Shown: one piece after another, positions 51,896-61,767 of the stretch | How the letters are laid out: the number at the start of each line of letters is the position of its first letter | Position numbering within the stretch: the stretch's first letter is position 1 | Assembly: GCA_000824785.1 (NCBI GenBank) | Contig: CCNB01000012.1 | Span: 674,206 to 738,205, forward strand | Reading direction: 5' to 3' | Length of the DNA: 64,000 nt | Origin: Mesorhizobium plurifarium | GTDB taxonomy: Bacteria; Pseudomonadota; Alphaproteobacteria; Rhizobiales; Rhizobiaceae | Notes under the pieces: generated by a model | Seen by the model: only the letters and a program-made list of their open reading frames with translations | What the model was told of the DNA's origin: nothing | Databases searched by the model: none | Program-made: the position numbers and the translations under genes

Positions 51896-54800
51896 TGAAG
51901 GGCTTCAATCTCTCGGACTGGGCGCTCAGCCACCGTTCGCTGGTCTGGTATTTCATGCTGGTCTTCGTGGCGGCCGGCATCTTCTCCTATCTCAATCTCG
52001 GCCGCGAAGAAGACCCCGCCTTCACCATCAAGACCATGATCATCCAGGCCAACTGGCCCGGCGCCTCGGTCAAGGAGACGGTGCAGCAGGTGACCGACCG
52101 CATCGAGAAGAAGCTCGAGGAGCTGGACAGCCTCGACTACACCAAATCGATCACCACTGCCGGCCAGACCGTCATCTTCGTTAACCTGAAGGACACCACC
52201 AAGGCGCGCGACGTCGTGCCGAACTGGCTTCAGGTGCGCAATATGGTCAACGACATCAAGGCGCAGTTCCCGCAAGGCGTGCAGGGGCCGTTCTTCAACG
52301 ACCGCTTCGGCGACGTCTACGGCAACATCTATGCCTTCACCGCCGACGGGCTGACACCGCGCCAATTGCGCGACTATGTCGAGGATGTCCGAACCAAGAT
52401 CCTCACCGTGCCAAATGCCGGCAAGGTCGATCTGGTCGGCGCGCAGGATGAGGCGATCTATCTCGAATTCTCGACGCGCCAGATCGCGGCGCTCGGCCTC
52501 AACCAGCAGCAAATCGTCGCCAGTTTGCAGGCGCAGAACGCCATCACGCCGTCCGGCGTCATCCAGTCCGGCCCTGAGCGCATCAGCGTGCGTGTCGGCG
52601 GCCAGTTCACCTCCGAGGAGAGCCTGCGGGCCATCAACCTGCGCGTCAACGACCGCTTCTTCCGGCTGAGCGACGTGGCGACGATCCGGCGCGGCTATGT
52701 CGACCCGCCGACGGCCCTGTTCCGCTTCAACGGCCAGGACGCCATTGGGCTCGCCATCGGCATGAAGCCCAACGCCAATCTGCTGAAATTCGGCGAGGCC
52801 CTGCACGAGGAGATGCAGAAGGTGCTGGCCGACCTGCCGGTCGGTGTCGGCGTGCATCTGGTGGCCGACCAGCCGGTCATCGTCGAGGAAGCGGTGTCCG
52901 GCTTCACGCGGGCGCTGTTCGAGGCGGTCGCCATCGTGCTCGCCGTCTCCTTCATCAGCCTTGGGCTGCGGGCCGGCTTCGTCGTGGCGCTGTCGATCCC
53001 TCTGGTGCTCGCGATCACCTTCACCGTCATGGAATATCTCGGGATATCGCTGCAGCGTATTTCGCTCGGCGCGCTGATCATCGCGCTCGGGCTGTTGGTC
53101 GACGACGCGATGATCGCGGTCGAGATGATGGTGGCGCGGCTGGAGGTCGGCGACAATCTGCGCAAGGCGGCGACCTATGTCTATACCTCGACCGCCTTCC
53201 CGATGCTGACAGGCACGCTGGTGACGGTCGCCGGCTTCATTCCGATCGGGCTCAATTCAAGCGCCGCCGGCGAATACACGTTCACGCTCTTCGTCGTCAT
53301 CGCGGTGTCGCTGCTTGTGTCATGGATCGTGGCCGTGCTGTTCGCGCCGCTGCTCGGGGTCACCATCCTGCCGGCGACGATGAAGGAGAAGCATCACGAC
53401 CAGCCTGGACGCTTCACCTCGCTGTTCCGGCGCGTGCTTGTCTTTTCCGTTCGCCGCCATTGGCTGACCATCATCGTGACGGTGCTTCTGTTTGCCGCCT
53501 CGGTCGCCGGCTTCGGCCTCGTGCAGCAGCAGTTCTTCCCGCCATCCGACCGCCCCGAACTGATCGTCGACTGGAACCTGCCGCAGAACTCCTCGATCAC
53601 GGAGACGCGCGACCAGATGGTGCGCTTCGAGCAGCGCGCGCTGGTCGGCAATCCCGACATCGACCATTTCTCCTCCTATATCGGCCAGGGCGCCGTGCGC
53701 TTCGTGCTCGCCTATGACGTGCAGCCGGCCAATCCCTATTTCGGCCAGACCGTCATCGTCACCAAGAGCATCGAAGCCCGCAACCGCGTGAAGCCGGCGC
53801 TGGAAAAACTGCTGCGCGAGGAGTTCGTCGGCACCGACGCCTTCGTCAAACTGCTCGAGCTCGGCCCGCCGGTCGGCCGGCCGGTGCAGTACCGCGTCGG
53901 CGGTCCCGATATCCAGACCGTGCGCGAGCTGGCGCAGCAATTCGCCGGTGTCATTTCCGCCAATCCGAAGCTTGCCGCGCCGACCTTTGACTGGAACGAG
54001 CCGCAGCGCGTGCTCAGAGTCGACGTGCTGCAGGACAAGGCGCGCCAGCTCGGCATCACCTCTTCCGACATCGCCAGCGCGCTGAACAGCACGGTGGGCG
54101 GCTCGACGATCACCCAGGTGCGCGACGCGACCTATCTCATCAATGTCGTGGCGCGCTCGCGCGAGGCCGAGCGCGGCTCGATCGAAACCTTGCAGAACAT
54201 GCAGCTGCCGACGGGAAACGGCGAGTCGATCCCGCTCGCGGCGGTCGCCAATTTCCGCTACGACCTCGAACAGCCGACGGTCTGGCGACGCAACCGGACG
54301 CCGACGATCACCGTGCGCGCCGGCCTGGTCGGCGACGTGCTGCCGGCGACCGTCGTCAACGAGCTGAAACCGCATGTCGACGCCTTCATCGCCAAGCTGC
54401 CGCCCGGCTATTCGGTCGAGACGGCGGGCTCCGTCGAGGAAAGCGCCAAGAGCCAGGGGCCGATTGCGGCCGTAGTGCCCTTGATGCTGTTCATCATGGC
54501 GACCATCCTGATGGTGCAGTTGCAGAGCTTCCAGCGCCTGTTCCTGGTGGTGGCGGTGGCGCCGCTCGGCCTGATCGGCGTGGTGGCCGCGCTCGTGCCC
54601 AGCGGCGCGCCGCTCGGCTTCGTCGCCATCCTCGGCGTGCTGGCGCTGATCGGCATCCTGATCCGCAACTCGGTCATCCTGATCGTGCAGATCGAGGATC
54701 TCGTCGCCGAAGGCAAGGATCGCTGGGCGGCCGTGATTGAAGCGACCGAGCATCGCATGCGGCCGATCGCGCTGACGGCCGCCGCCGCCAGCCTGGCGCT

Positions 54801-54999
54801 GATCCCGATCGCGCGCGAGGTGTTCTGGGGACCGATGGCCTATGCCATGATGGGCGGAATCATCGCCGGCACGGCGATCACGCTGCTCTTCCTGCCGGCG
54901 CTCTATGTGACATGGTTCCGGATCAAGGAGCCGAAGGAAGCACAAGGCAACGATGCGGACACCGCCGCTGTCCCGGAAGCTCAAGGCGCGGAACGCTAG
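51895..54999 (+). CDS. RND efflux transporter permease
   Basis: A 1034-residue inner-membrane proton/drug antiporter of the AcrB/MexB superfamily (HAE1-like). Twelve membrane helices in two halves are expected, with large periplasmic loops after the first and seventh. Motifs include GREEDPAFTIKTMIIQANWPGAS near residue 37, GLLVDDAMIAVEMMVAR (relay aspartates) near 400, and the second-half LTAAAASLALIPIAREVFWGPMAYAMMGGIIAGT near the end. The substrate is unknown; no outer-membrane channel gene is adjacent. Its end overlaps the convergent ABC gene by 4 bp. Confidence 0.94.
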   Translation: MKGFNLSDWALSHRSLVWYFMLVFVAAGIFSYLNLGREEDPAFTIKTMIIQANWPGASVKETVQQVTDRIEKKLEELDSLDYTKSITTAGQTVIFVNLKDTTKARDVVPNWLQVRNMVNDIKAQFPQGVQGPFFNDRFGDVYGNIYAFTADGLTPRQLRDYVEDVRTKILTVPNAGKVDLVGAQDEAIYLEFSTRQIAALGLNQQQIVASLQAQNAITPSGVIQSGPERISVRVGGQFTSEESLRAINLRVNDRFFRLSDVATIRRGYVDPPTALFRFNGQDAIGLAIGMKPNANLLKFGEALHEEMQKVLADLPVGVGVHLVADQPVIVEEAVSGFTRALFEAVAIVLAVSFISLGLRAGFVVALSIPLVLAITFTVMEYLGISLQRISLGALIIALGLLVDDAMIAVEMMVARLEVGDNLRKAATYVYTSTAFPMLTGTLVTVAGFIPIGLNSSAAGEYTFTLFVVIAVSLLVSWIVAVLFAPLLGVTILPATMKEKHHDQPGRFTSLFRRVLVFSVRRHWLTIIVTVLLFAASVAGFGLVQQQFFPPSDRPELIVDWNLPQNSSITETRDQMVRFEQRALVGNPDIDHFSSYIGQGAVRFVLAYDVQPANPYFGQTVIVTKSIEARNRVKPALEKLLREEFVGTDAFVKLLELGPPVGRPVQYRVGGPDIQTVRELAQQFAGVISANPKLAAPTFDWNEPQRVLRVDVLQDKARQLGITSSDIASALNSTVGGSTITQVRDATYLINVVARSREAERGSIETLQNMQLPTGNGESIPLAAVANFRYDLEQPTVWRRNRTPTITVRAGLVGDVLPATVVNELKPHVDAFIAKLPPGYSVETAGSVEESAKSQGPIAAVVPLMLFIMATILMVQLQSFQRLFLVVAVAPLGLIGVVAALVPSGAPLGFVAILGVLALIGILIRNSVILIVQIEDLVAEGKDRWAAVIEATEHRMRPIALTAAAASLALIPIAREVFWGPMAYAMMGGIIAGTAITLLFLPALYVTWFRIKEPKEAQGNDADTAAVPEAQGAER

Positions 55000-55751
55000 A
55001 CCCGCACAAACCCCTCGCTCGCCCTGAGCAGGTTGCGCGTATAATCCTCGCTGACGCGATGGCCGATCAGTTGGCTTGCGGTCAGTGTCTCCACCGCCTG
55101 GCCGTTCTGCATCACCATCAGCCGCTCGCACATATGGGTGATGATGGCGAGGTCGTGGCTGACCATCAGGAAGGTAAGCTTGCGGCGGCGACGGACCTCT
55201 TCCAGCAGGTTGAGCACCTCGGCCTGCACAGAGGCGTCGAGCGCGGAGGTCGGCTCGTCGAGCAAGAGGATCGAGGGTTCGAGGATCAGCGCGCGGGCAA
55301 TCGCCACGCGCTGGCGCTGGCCGCCGGAGAGCTGGTGCGCATAGCGGAAGCGGAAGCCCTTGCCGAGGCCGACCTCGTCGAGCGCGCGTTCGATGCGCTT
55401 CTCGCCATCGGCAATGCCATGGATCGCTAGTGGCTCCTGCAGCAGACGGTCGACCGTCTGGCGCGGATGCAGCGAACCGTAGGGATCCTGGAACACCATC
55501 TGCACGTCGCGGTAGAAGGCCTTGTCGCGGGTTTTGCCCAAGGTCTTGCCGTTCACGATGATGGTGCCGGACGCGACCGGCGCAAGGCCGGTAATGGCCC
55601 TCAGCAGGGTCGACTTGCCGGAACCGCTTTCGCCGACGAGGCCGTAGGATTCGCCTTCCCGCACTTCGAGGCTGACGCCCTTCAGCGCGCGAAACCGGTC
55701 GAAGACCACTTCTAGCCCTTCGACGGTGATGGAAGTCGTCATGCCGCCCAC
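54996..55751 (-). CDS. Peptide-type ABC transporter ATP-binding protein (OppF/DppF-like)
   Basis: A 251-residue ATPase with Walker A VGESGSGKSTLLRAITG near residue 39, the signature LSGGQRQRVAIARALI near 145 and Walker B LLLDEPTSALDA near 166. It shows the Opp/Dpp hallmark PYGSLHPRQTVDRLLQEPL. It is the last gene of the importer operon and overlaps its partner ATPase by 13 bp. Confidence 0.92.
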   Translation of the reverse strand: MGGMTTSITVEGLEVVFDRFRALKGVSLEVREGESYGLVGESGSGKSTLLRAITGLAPVASGTIIVNGKTLGKTRDKAFYRDVQMVFQDPYGSLHPRQTVDRLLQEPLAIHGIADGEKRIERALDEVGLGKGFRFRYAHQLSGGQRQRVAIARALILEPSILLLDEPTSALDASVQAEVLNLLEEVRRRRKLTFLMVSHDLAIITHMCERLMVMQNGQAVETLTASQLIGHRVSEDYTRNLLRASEGFVRV

Positions 55752-56575
55752 TCCGGCTTGCGGTCGAGCACCGGCAGCGGATGGCGCTCGAAGCCGACCC
55801 TCGGCATGCAGTTGAGCAAGCCGCGCGTGTAGGGATGCTGGGCATCGCGCAGCTCGGAGGCCTTGATCTGCTCGACGACCTTGCCGGCATACATGACGAC
55901 GACCCGGTCGCAGAAGGACGAGACCAGGCGCAGATCGTGCGAGATGAAGATCAGGCCCATGCCGCGCTCGGCGACGAGCTTGTCGAGGATCTTGAGCACG
56001 TCGAGCTGCACGGTGACGTCGAGCGCCGAGGTCGGCTCGTCGGCGATCATCAGCTCGGGTCCGGTGACCAGCATCATGGCGATCATGGCGCGCTGGCCCA
56101 TCCCGCCCGAGACCTCGTGCGGGTAAAGGTCGAAGACGCGGGCCGGATCACGGATCTGCACCGCCTGCAGCATGGCGAGCGCGCGCTCGCGCGCCTCGGC
56201 CTTGGAGACCTTCTCATGCGTGCGCAGCGTCTCGACGATCTGGCGGCCGATGGTCATCACCGGGTCGAGCGAATACTTTGGGTCCTGCAGGATCATGGCG
56301 ATGCGGTTTCCCCGCAGCGCCCGGCGCTCACGCGGCGATATCGACAAAAGATCGATGCCATCGAAGGCGAGCTTCTTCGCCGACACCTCGGCCTGCGGCG
56401 GGGTCAGCCCCATGATGGCGCGACCGGTCTGCGATTTGCCGGAACCGCTCTCGCCAACGATGCCCAGCCGCTCGCGACCGAGCGAGAAGGAGACGCCGCG
56501 CACGGCCTGCACGAGGCCGGTGCGGGTCGGGAAGGTGACGCGCAGGTCGTCGACATCGAGAAGCGTGTCACTCAT
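55739..56575 (-). CDS. Peptide-type ABC transporter ATP-binding protein (OppD/DppD-like)
   Basis: A 278-residue ATPase with Walker A GIVGESGSGKSQTGRAIMG near residue 40, signature VSGGMGQRAMIAMMLV near 150 and Walker B LMIADEPTSALDVTVQ near 170. The C-terminal oligopeptide-type extension (AQHPYTRGLLNCMPR) is present. Iron-sulfur cysteines seen in some DppD proteins are not evident. It pairs with the next ATPase. Confidence 0.92.
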   Translation of the reverse strand: MSDTLLDVDDLRVTFPTRTGLVQAVRGVSFSLGRERLGIVGESGSGKSQTGRAIMGLTPPQAEVSAKKLAFDGIDLLSISPRERRALRGNRIAMILQDPKYSLDPVMTIGRQIVETLRTHEKVSKAEARERALAMLQAVQIRDPARVFDLYPHEVSGGMGQRAMIAMMLVTGPELMIADEPTSALDVTVQLDVLKILDKLVAERGMGLIFISHDLRLVSSFCDRVVVMYAGKVVEQIKASELRDAQHPYTRGLLNCMPRVGFERHPLPVLDRKPEWAA

Positions 56576-56585
56576 TGGTCACCGC

Positions 56586-57506
56586 TCATTGATCACCGCT
56601 CCGGGGGTCGAGCGCGTCGCGCAGGCCGTCGCCAAGCAGGTTGAAGCCGAGGCTGACGATGAGGATGGCCGCGCCCGGAGCAGCCGCCACCCACCACTGG
56701 TCGAGGATGAAGCGGCGGCCGGACGCGATCATCGCGCCCCATTCGGGCAGCGGCGGCTGCGCGCCGAGGCCGAGGAAGCCGAGGCCGGCGGCGGTAAGGA
56801 TGATGCCGGCCATGTCGAGCGTGACGCGGATGATCAGCGAGGAGATGCAGAGCGGCATGATGTGGCGCAGCACGATGCGAAAGGGCGATGCGCCCATCAA
56901 CTGCACCGCCTTGATGTAGTCGGAGTTGCGCACCGTGAGCGTCTCGGCGCGGGCGATGCGCGCGTAAGGCGGCCAGGAGGTGATGGCGATCGCCAGCACG
57001 GCGTTCTCGATGCCGGGGCCGAGCGCCGCCACGAAGGCAAGCGCCAGCACCAGCTTCGGGAAGGCCAGGAAGATATCGGTGATGCGCATCAGGATCGTGT
57101 CGGTCCAGCCGCCGGCATAACCGGCGATCGTGCCGACCAAGAGGCCGATGGGCGCTGCGATGATGGCGACCAGGATCACCACGTAAAGCGTCCAGCGCGC
57201 GCCATAAACGATGCGCGAATAGATGTCGCGGCCGAGGTCGTCGGTGCCGAACCAGTGCGCGGCGCCCGGCGGCAGCAGGCGGGCGTTCTTCAGATCGCCG
57301 ACGGTCGGCGAATAGGGCGCCAGCACGTCGGCGAAGGCGGCGACCACAAGCAGCGCGATGATGATCAGCATGCCGACCAGCGCCAGCCGATTGGCCGAGA
57401 AGCGCCGCCAGGCGACATAGGCACGCCCGAGCCTTGCCTGCAGGCGCGAGGCAGGCCGGTCGCTGAGCAGCCATTCGCGACGGGATTGAATGGTTTCGGC
57501 GCTCAT
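56586..57506 (-). CDS. Peptide-type ABC transporter permease (DppC-like)
   Basis: A 306-residue permease with an N-terminal membrane helix (ALVGMLIIIALLVVAAFADVLAPY), the OppC N-terminal block FGTDDLGRDIYSRIVYGARWTL near 87, and the EAA-loop-like YARIARAETLTVRNSDYIKAVQLMGASPFRIVLRHIMPL near 185. The start at 57506 overlaps the DppB-like stop by 4 bp (ATGA). Longer starts would be shadows of the DppB frame. Confidence 0.93.
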   Translation of the reverse strand: MSAETIQSRREWLLSDRPASRLQARLGRAYVAWRRFSANRLALVGMLIIIALLVVAAFADVLAPYSPTVGDLKNARLLPPGAAHWFGTDDLGRDIYSRIVYGARWTLYVVILVAIIAAPIGLLVGTIAGYAGGWTDTILMRITDIFLAFPKLVLALAFVAALGPGIENAVLAIAITSWPPYARIARAETLTVRNSDYIKAVQLMGASPFRIVLRHIMPLCISSLIIRVTLDMAGIILTAAGLGFLGLGAQPPLPEWGAMIASGRRFILDQWWVAAAPGAAILIVSLGFNLLGDGLRDALDPRSGDQ

Positions 57507-58570
57507 CCGGCTTTCGTCCTCGGATCGAGCAGCCGGTAGAGGAGATCGGAAAAGAGATTGATGGCGATGAAGACCGAGCCGATGGCGATGGTGCCGCCGA
57601 GCACGGCGTTCATGTCGGCGTTCTGCAGCGAGTTGGTGATGTAGAGGCCGATGCCCGGCCAGGAGAAGACGGTCTCTGTCAGCACCGAGCCTTCGAGCAG
57701 GTTGGCATAGGAAAGCGCGATCACGGTGACCATCGGCACTGCGGCGTTGCGCAGCGCATGGCCCCAGATGATGCGGCTTTCCGACAGGCCCTTGGCGCGT
57801 GCCGCGACGATGTATTCCTGCGCCAGCTCGTTCAGCATGAAGGAGCGGGTCATGCGGCTGATATAGGCGAGCGACAGATAGCCGAGCAGCGCGGCCGGCA
57901 GGACGATGTGGCGCCAGGCGTCGTAGAAGACGTCCCACTGCCCCTGGATCGCGGCATCGAGCAGGTAAAATCCGGTGATCGGCGTGAAGGTATATTCGAA
58001 GACCACATCGAGCCGCGCCGGAAAGGCGATCCACTGCAGCTTGGCGTAGAACAGCACCAATCCGAGCAACCCCAGCCAGAAGATCGGCACCGAATAGCCG
58101 ATGAGGCCGACGATGCGCGCGACCTGGTCGATCAGGCTGCCGCGTTTGACGGCGGCCAGCACGCCCAGCGGCACGCCGATGACAGCGCCGATGATCGTGC
58201 CCAGCGTCGCCAGCTCAATGGTCGCCGGAAAGACGCGACGGATGTCGGACATCACCGGATTGGTGGTCAGCACCGAGGTGCCGAAGTCGCCTCTCAGGGC
58301 GGCTTTAACATAGAGATAGAACTGCTCGATCCAGGGCAGGTCGAGGCCCATCTCGCGGCGCGTGCGCTCGACGACGGCGGTCGGCGCCCGATCGCCGAGG
58401 ACGGCCAGCACCGGATCGATCGGAATGACGCGGCCGATGAAGAAGGTCACCGCGAGAAGACCGAGATAGGTCGTCACCGCGATGACGAGAAAGCGGCCGA
58501 GCGACGACAGAATGGCAACGGCGCGGGCGCTGCCGCGCCCCGCCGCCGCCTGGTTTTCAGCTACGCTCAC
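57503..58570 (-). CDS. Peptide-type ABC transporter permease (DppB-like)
   Basis: A 355-residue permease with the usual six membrane helices. Visible blocks are the N-terminal VTFFIGRVIPIDPVLAVLGDRAP, the EAA loop FMLNELAQEYIVAARAKGLSESRIIWGHALRNAAVPMVTVIALSYANLLEGSVLTETVFSWPGIG and a C-terminal helix. It lies 18 nt after the solute-binding gene. Confidence 0.93.
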   Translation of the reverse strand: MSVAENQAAAGRGSARAVAILSSLGRFLVIAVTTYLGLLAVTFFIGRVIPIDPVLAVLGDRAPTAVVERTRREMGLDLPWIEQFYLYVKAALRGDFGTSVLTTNPVMSDIRRVFPATIELATLGTIIGAVIGVPLGVLAAVKRGSLIDQVARIVGLIGYSVPIFWLGLLGLVLFYAKLQWIAFPARLDVVFEYTFTPITGFYLLDAAIQGQWDVFYDAWRHIVLPAALLGYLSLAYISRMTRSFMLNELAQEYIVAARAKGLSESRIIWGHALRNAAVPMVTVIALSYANLLEGSVLTETVFSWPGIGLYITNSLQNADMNAVLGGTIAIGSVFIAINLFSDLLYRLLDPRTKAG

Positions 58571-58588
58571 CCGTCGCGTCCGCCGGGT

Positions 58589-60226
58589 TTACTGCTTGGA
58601 GACCGACCAGACGAAATTGGTGTCGAAGCTCGGTCCGAGCTTGAAGCCCTGGAGGTTCTTGCGCAGCCCGGCCACTTCCAGCTGCTGATGGATGATGACG
58701 AAGGGGCTGGTGTCGAGGATTTTCTGCTGCAGATCCTTGTATATGTCGGCGCGCTTGGCCGAATCCTTCTCCAAGAGTGCCGCATCGGTCTCTTTGGTCA
58801 GGTCCGGAATGTCCCAGGCATTGCGCCAGGCCAGCGTCTTGATCTTGGCGTTGTCGGAATTGTCGGGATTGGAGGCGAAGGTCTGGGCGTTGGAGTTCGG
58901 ATCGAAATAGTCCTGCCCCCACTGGCCGATATAGATGTCGTGGTTGCGGGCGCGATATTTGGTCAGCGTTTGCTTACCATCACCCGGAATGATCTCGAGC
59001 TGGATGCCGGCCTGGCCAAGCGTCTGCTGGATCGATTCCGCCATACCGGTGGTCGGCTGTCCGGTACGCACGTCCATGGTCACCTTGAAGCCGTCCGGCA
59101 CGCCGGCCTTGGCCAGAAGCTCCTTGGCCTTGGCGACATCGAGCTTGAAGGGATTGTCGTCGATGGCGCCGAGGTCACCCTTGGGCAGGAAGGACTGATG
59201 GATCTCGCCGATCCCCTTGAGGATGGTCGATCCCAGCGCATCGTAGTCGACCAGATATTTGAACGCCTGGCGCACCTCTGGCTTGGCCAGGGTCGGGTTC
59301 TTCTGGTTGAGGCTGATGTAGTAGACCGTGCCCTTCGGCGCGCTTGTGCTGGTGAGATCGGCGTTCTTGGCGATGGCGTCGAGATCGTTCGGCTCGAGGT
59401 TGCGGGCGACGTCGATGTCGCCGGCTTCGAGCGCCAGGCGCTGCGCTGAGCTTTCCTTCATGTTGCGGTAGATGACGCGGGCGAGCTTGGCCTTCTCGCC
59501 GTTGTAATTGTCGTTGCGCTCCAGGACGACGGCCTCGTTGGCGCGCCATTCGCGCAGCTTGTATGGCCCCGAACCGGCATAACCGGTCTTCAGCCAGGCA
59601 TTGCCGAAATCGTTGTCCCATTTGTAGTCGGCGCTGGGCGTGACGGCGGCGACATGTTCCTTGACCAGCTTGGCGTCGACGACGGAGGCCACGGTGGCCG
59701 ACAGGCAGTTCAGCACGAAGCTCGGCGCATAGGCCTTGTCGACCACGAACTGGAAGGTGGTATCGTCGACGGCTTTGGCCTTTTCGGTGACATTGTCGCC
59801 GGTGATGCCGAACTGGTTGATGATGAAGGCCGGGCTCTTGTCGAGCTTGATGGCGCGTTCGAAGGAATAGGCGACATCGGCCGCGGTGATCGGGTTGCCG
59901 GACGCGAATTTCATGCCGGGCTTGAGCTTGAACGTGTAGGTCAGGCCGTCGTCGGAAACCGTCCAGCTCTCGGCAAGGTCGCCCTTGACCTTGGACGTGT
60001 CGCTGAGGTCGAGGCGGACCAGGAGGTCGTAAGTGTTGCCGGTGACTTCGGCCGTCGACAGCTCGAACGCTTCGCCCGGATCCATCGAGATGATGTCGTC
60101 GATGGCAAAGCCCTCGACCAGCGTATCGGCGGGCGTGACCGCGAAGGCGGGCGCGACGAGCAGCGCGGACAGCGCGGCGCCCGCGAGCAAGGCGCGAGAG
60201 CGGTGAGCAAACTTTTCGAGCATCAT
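58589..60226 (-). CDS. ABC transporter substrate-binding protein (family 5)
   Basis: A 545-residue periplasmic binding protein. The signal peptide is RALLAGAALSALLVAPAFA, with cleavage about residue 29. SBP_bac_5 features are IDDIISMDPGEAFELS, SWTVSDDGLTYTFKLKPGMKFASGNPITAADVAYSFERAIKLD and LNQKNPTLAKPEVRQAFKYLVDYDAL. Members bind peptides, nickel, opines or sugars; the ligand is not predictable. It starts the complete five-gene importer operon. Confidence 0.93.
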   Translation of the reverse strand: MMLEKFAHRSRALLAGAALSALLVAPAFAVTPADTLVEGFAIDDIISMDPGEAFELSTAEVTGNTYDLLVRLDLSDTSKVKGDLAESWTVSDDGLTYTFKLKPGMKFASGNPITAADVAYSFERAIKLDKSPAFIINQFGITGDNVTEKAKAVDDTTFQFVVDKAYAPSFVLNCLSATVASVVDAKLVKEHVAAVTPSADYKWDNDFGNAWLKTGYAGSGPYKLREWRANEAVVLERNDNYNGEKAKLARVIYRNMKESSAQRLALEAGDIDVARNLEPNDLDAIAKNADLTSTSAPKGTVYYISLNQKNPTLAKPEVRQAFKYLVDYDALGSTILKGIGEIHQSFLPKGDLGAIDDNPFKLDVAKAKELLAKAGVPDGFKVTMDVRTGQPTTGMAESIQQTLGQAGIQLEIIPGDGKQTLTKYRARNHDIYIGQWGQDYFDPNSNAQTFASNPDNSDNAKIKTLAWRNAWDIPDLTKETDAALLEKDSAKRADIYKDLQQKILDTSPFVIIHQQLEVAGLRKNLQGFKLGPSFDTNFVWSVSKQ

Positions 60227-60490
60227 GGTGATCGTTCCCTGTCTTGTTGACCTGAGTTCCCGGCTCAGGGCTCTATTATTCTTGGCAAGGCCGGCTGCGG
60301 CTTTGACCGCTTACCGTCGTGTTTTTTGTCCAGTTGGTCAACACCCTATTCAGCGGTTCTCGAACCGGCAACGGGCATCTTGCCGGACACCATATCGAAC
60401 CGGACGGGCCGCCGTGAGTCGACGCATGCGTCGGCTATTTGAAGCCGCCGGTCCGCAAAAATTTACCAGGGTCCGTGCCTTAGCCAGCCG

Positions 60491-61744
60491 CTATTTCAGC
60501 TGCGCGACCAGACCCGCATCGGGAAAGCAGGTGGCAGGCTTGCCGTTCTTGGCCTGCCAGACGCCGATCGAGCGGCGGGTCTTGAAGCCGGGCAGGCCGT
60601 CGGCGCTGCCGACATCATAGCCCTTGGCCTCCAGCGCCCGTTGCAGGGCCGCGATGTCGGAGCGATGGAGATCACCGACGGCGCCCCAGGCGCCGACGAA
60701 GGTGGCATCGCCCTTGGCGATGCGGTCGGCGGCATGGCCGATGAACAGGCCGTAGAGATCGCTGTTGTTGTATTGCTTGATCACGTAGAAGTTCGGCGTG
60801 ACGATGAAGCCCGGGCCGCTGCGCCCGGCCGGCATCAGCAGAAAACCTTCCGCCTTCAATTCGCTCGCCGCAAACGCCTTGCCGTCGACGCGCCTGATGC
60901 CCATCGCCACCCAATCGGAAATCTTCTTGCCCTGGTCGGGTCCTTCGAGCGAGCAGGAGACGTTGGCCGGAACCGTCACCTCGATCCCCCAGCCGCGCCC
61001 CCTCAGCCAGCCATAATGCACAAGGTAATTGGCGATCGAGGCGAGCACGTCGGGCGTCGAGTTCCAGATGTCGGGCCGGCCGTCGCCGTCGAAGTCGACG
61101 GCGTGCTTGAGGAACGATGTCGGCATGAATTGCGGCTGGCCGAGCGCGCCGGCCCAGGACGACTTCATCGCGTTGACCGGCGCCAGTCCGCGCTCGACGA
61201 TCTCGAGCGCCGCCAGCACCTCGGTGCGGAAGAAATCCTTCTTCGTCGACATGAACGCCTTGGTGCCCAGCACCTCGAAGGCGTCGTAAGGCATCTTGGC
61301 CGCGCCGAAGCCGGTCTCGCGACCCCAGATCGCAAGCACGACCTCGCCCGGCACGCCGTAGCGCTTCTCGATCAGCCCGAGCACCCTGGCGTTGGCGCTC
61401 TCGCGCGCGCGGCCGCCGGTGGTGACGGCGCGGATGATCTTCTCGGCGAAGTAATCGGCCGGCGGGCCGAACTCGGCCTGGTGCTGCTTCTGCGGCGTCG
61501 TCGGCTTTTCGCCGGGCAGGACGAGATCAGGCAGTTTCAGGTTCGGTTTCACGCCGAGGAAGGCGGCGTCGAAGGTTTTCTTCGAAATGCCCTTGGACTT
61601 GGCTTCGGGCCAGAGGTCTGTTTGCAGCCAGGCTTGGAACTGGTCGTCAATGGGAGCGGCGTGGGTGGGGGTGGCGAAAGAGAAAGCCAATGCGGCAAAA
61701 AGGAAAACAGCGGCGAATACGCGGAAGCAGCGTTCCTTCGTCAT
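60491..61744 (-). CDS. Lytic murein transglycosylase (MltB-like)
   Basis: A 417-residue exported enzyme that cleaves peptidoglycan between MurNAc and GlcNAc. The signal peptide RVFAAVFLFAALAFSFATPTHAA starts from the ATG at 61744. The catalytic glutamate lies in GEVVLAIWGRETGFGAAKM near residue 130, and AGALGQPQFMPTSFLKHAVDFDGDGRPDIWNSTPDVLASIANYL near 200 is the second family block. A C-terminal peptidoglycan-binding domain (IAALQRALEAKGYDVGSADGLPGFKTRRSIGVWQ) follows. Some relatives with this layout lack a lipobox, as here. Confidence 0.92.
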   Translation of the reverse strand: MTKERCFRVFAAVFLFAALAFSFATPTHAAPIDDQFQAWLQTDLWPEAKSKGISKKTFDAAFLGVKPNLKLPDLVLPGEKPTTPQKQHQAEFGPPADYFAEKIIRAVTTGGRARESANARVLGLIEKRYGVPGEVVLAIWGRETGFGAAKMPYDAFEVLGTKAFMSTKKDFFRTEVLAALEIVERGLAPVNAMKSSWAGALGQPQFMPTSFLKHAVDFDGDGRPDIWNSTPDVLASIANYLVHYGWLRGRGWGIEVTVPANVSCSLEGPDQGKKISDWVAMGIRRVDGKAFAASELKAEGFLLMPAGRSGPGFIVTPNFYVIKQYNNSDLYGLFIGHAADRIAKGDATFVGAWGAVGDLHRSDIAALQRALEAKGYDVGSADGLPGFKTRRSIGVWQAKNGKPATCFPDAGLVAQLK

Positions 61745-61767
61745 TTTCCAAGTCCCCCAAAAACCCC

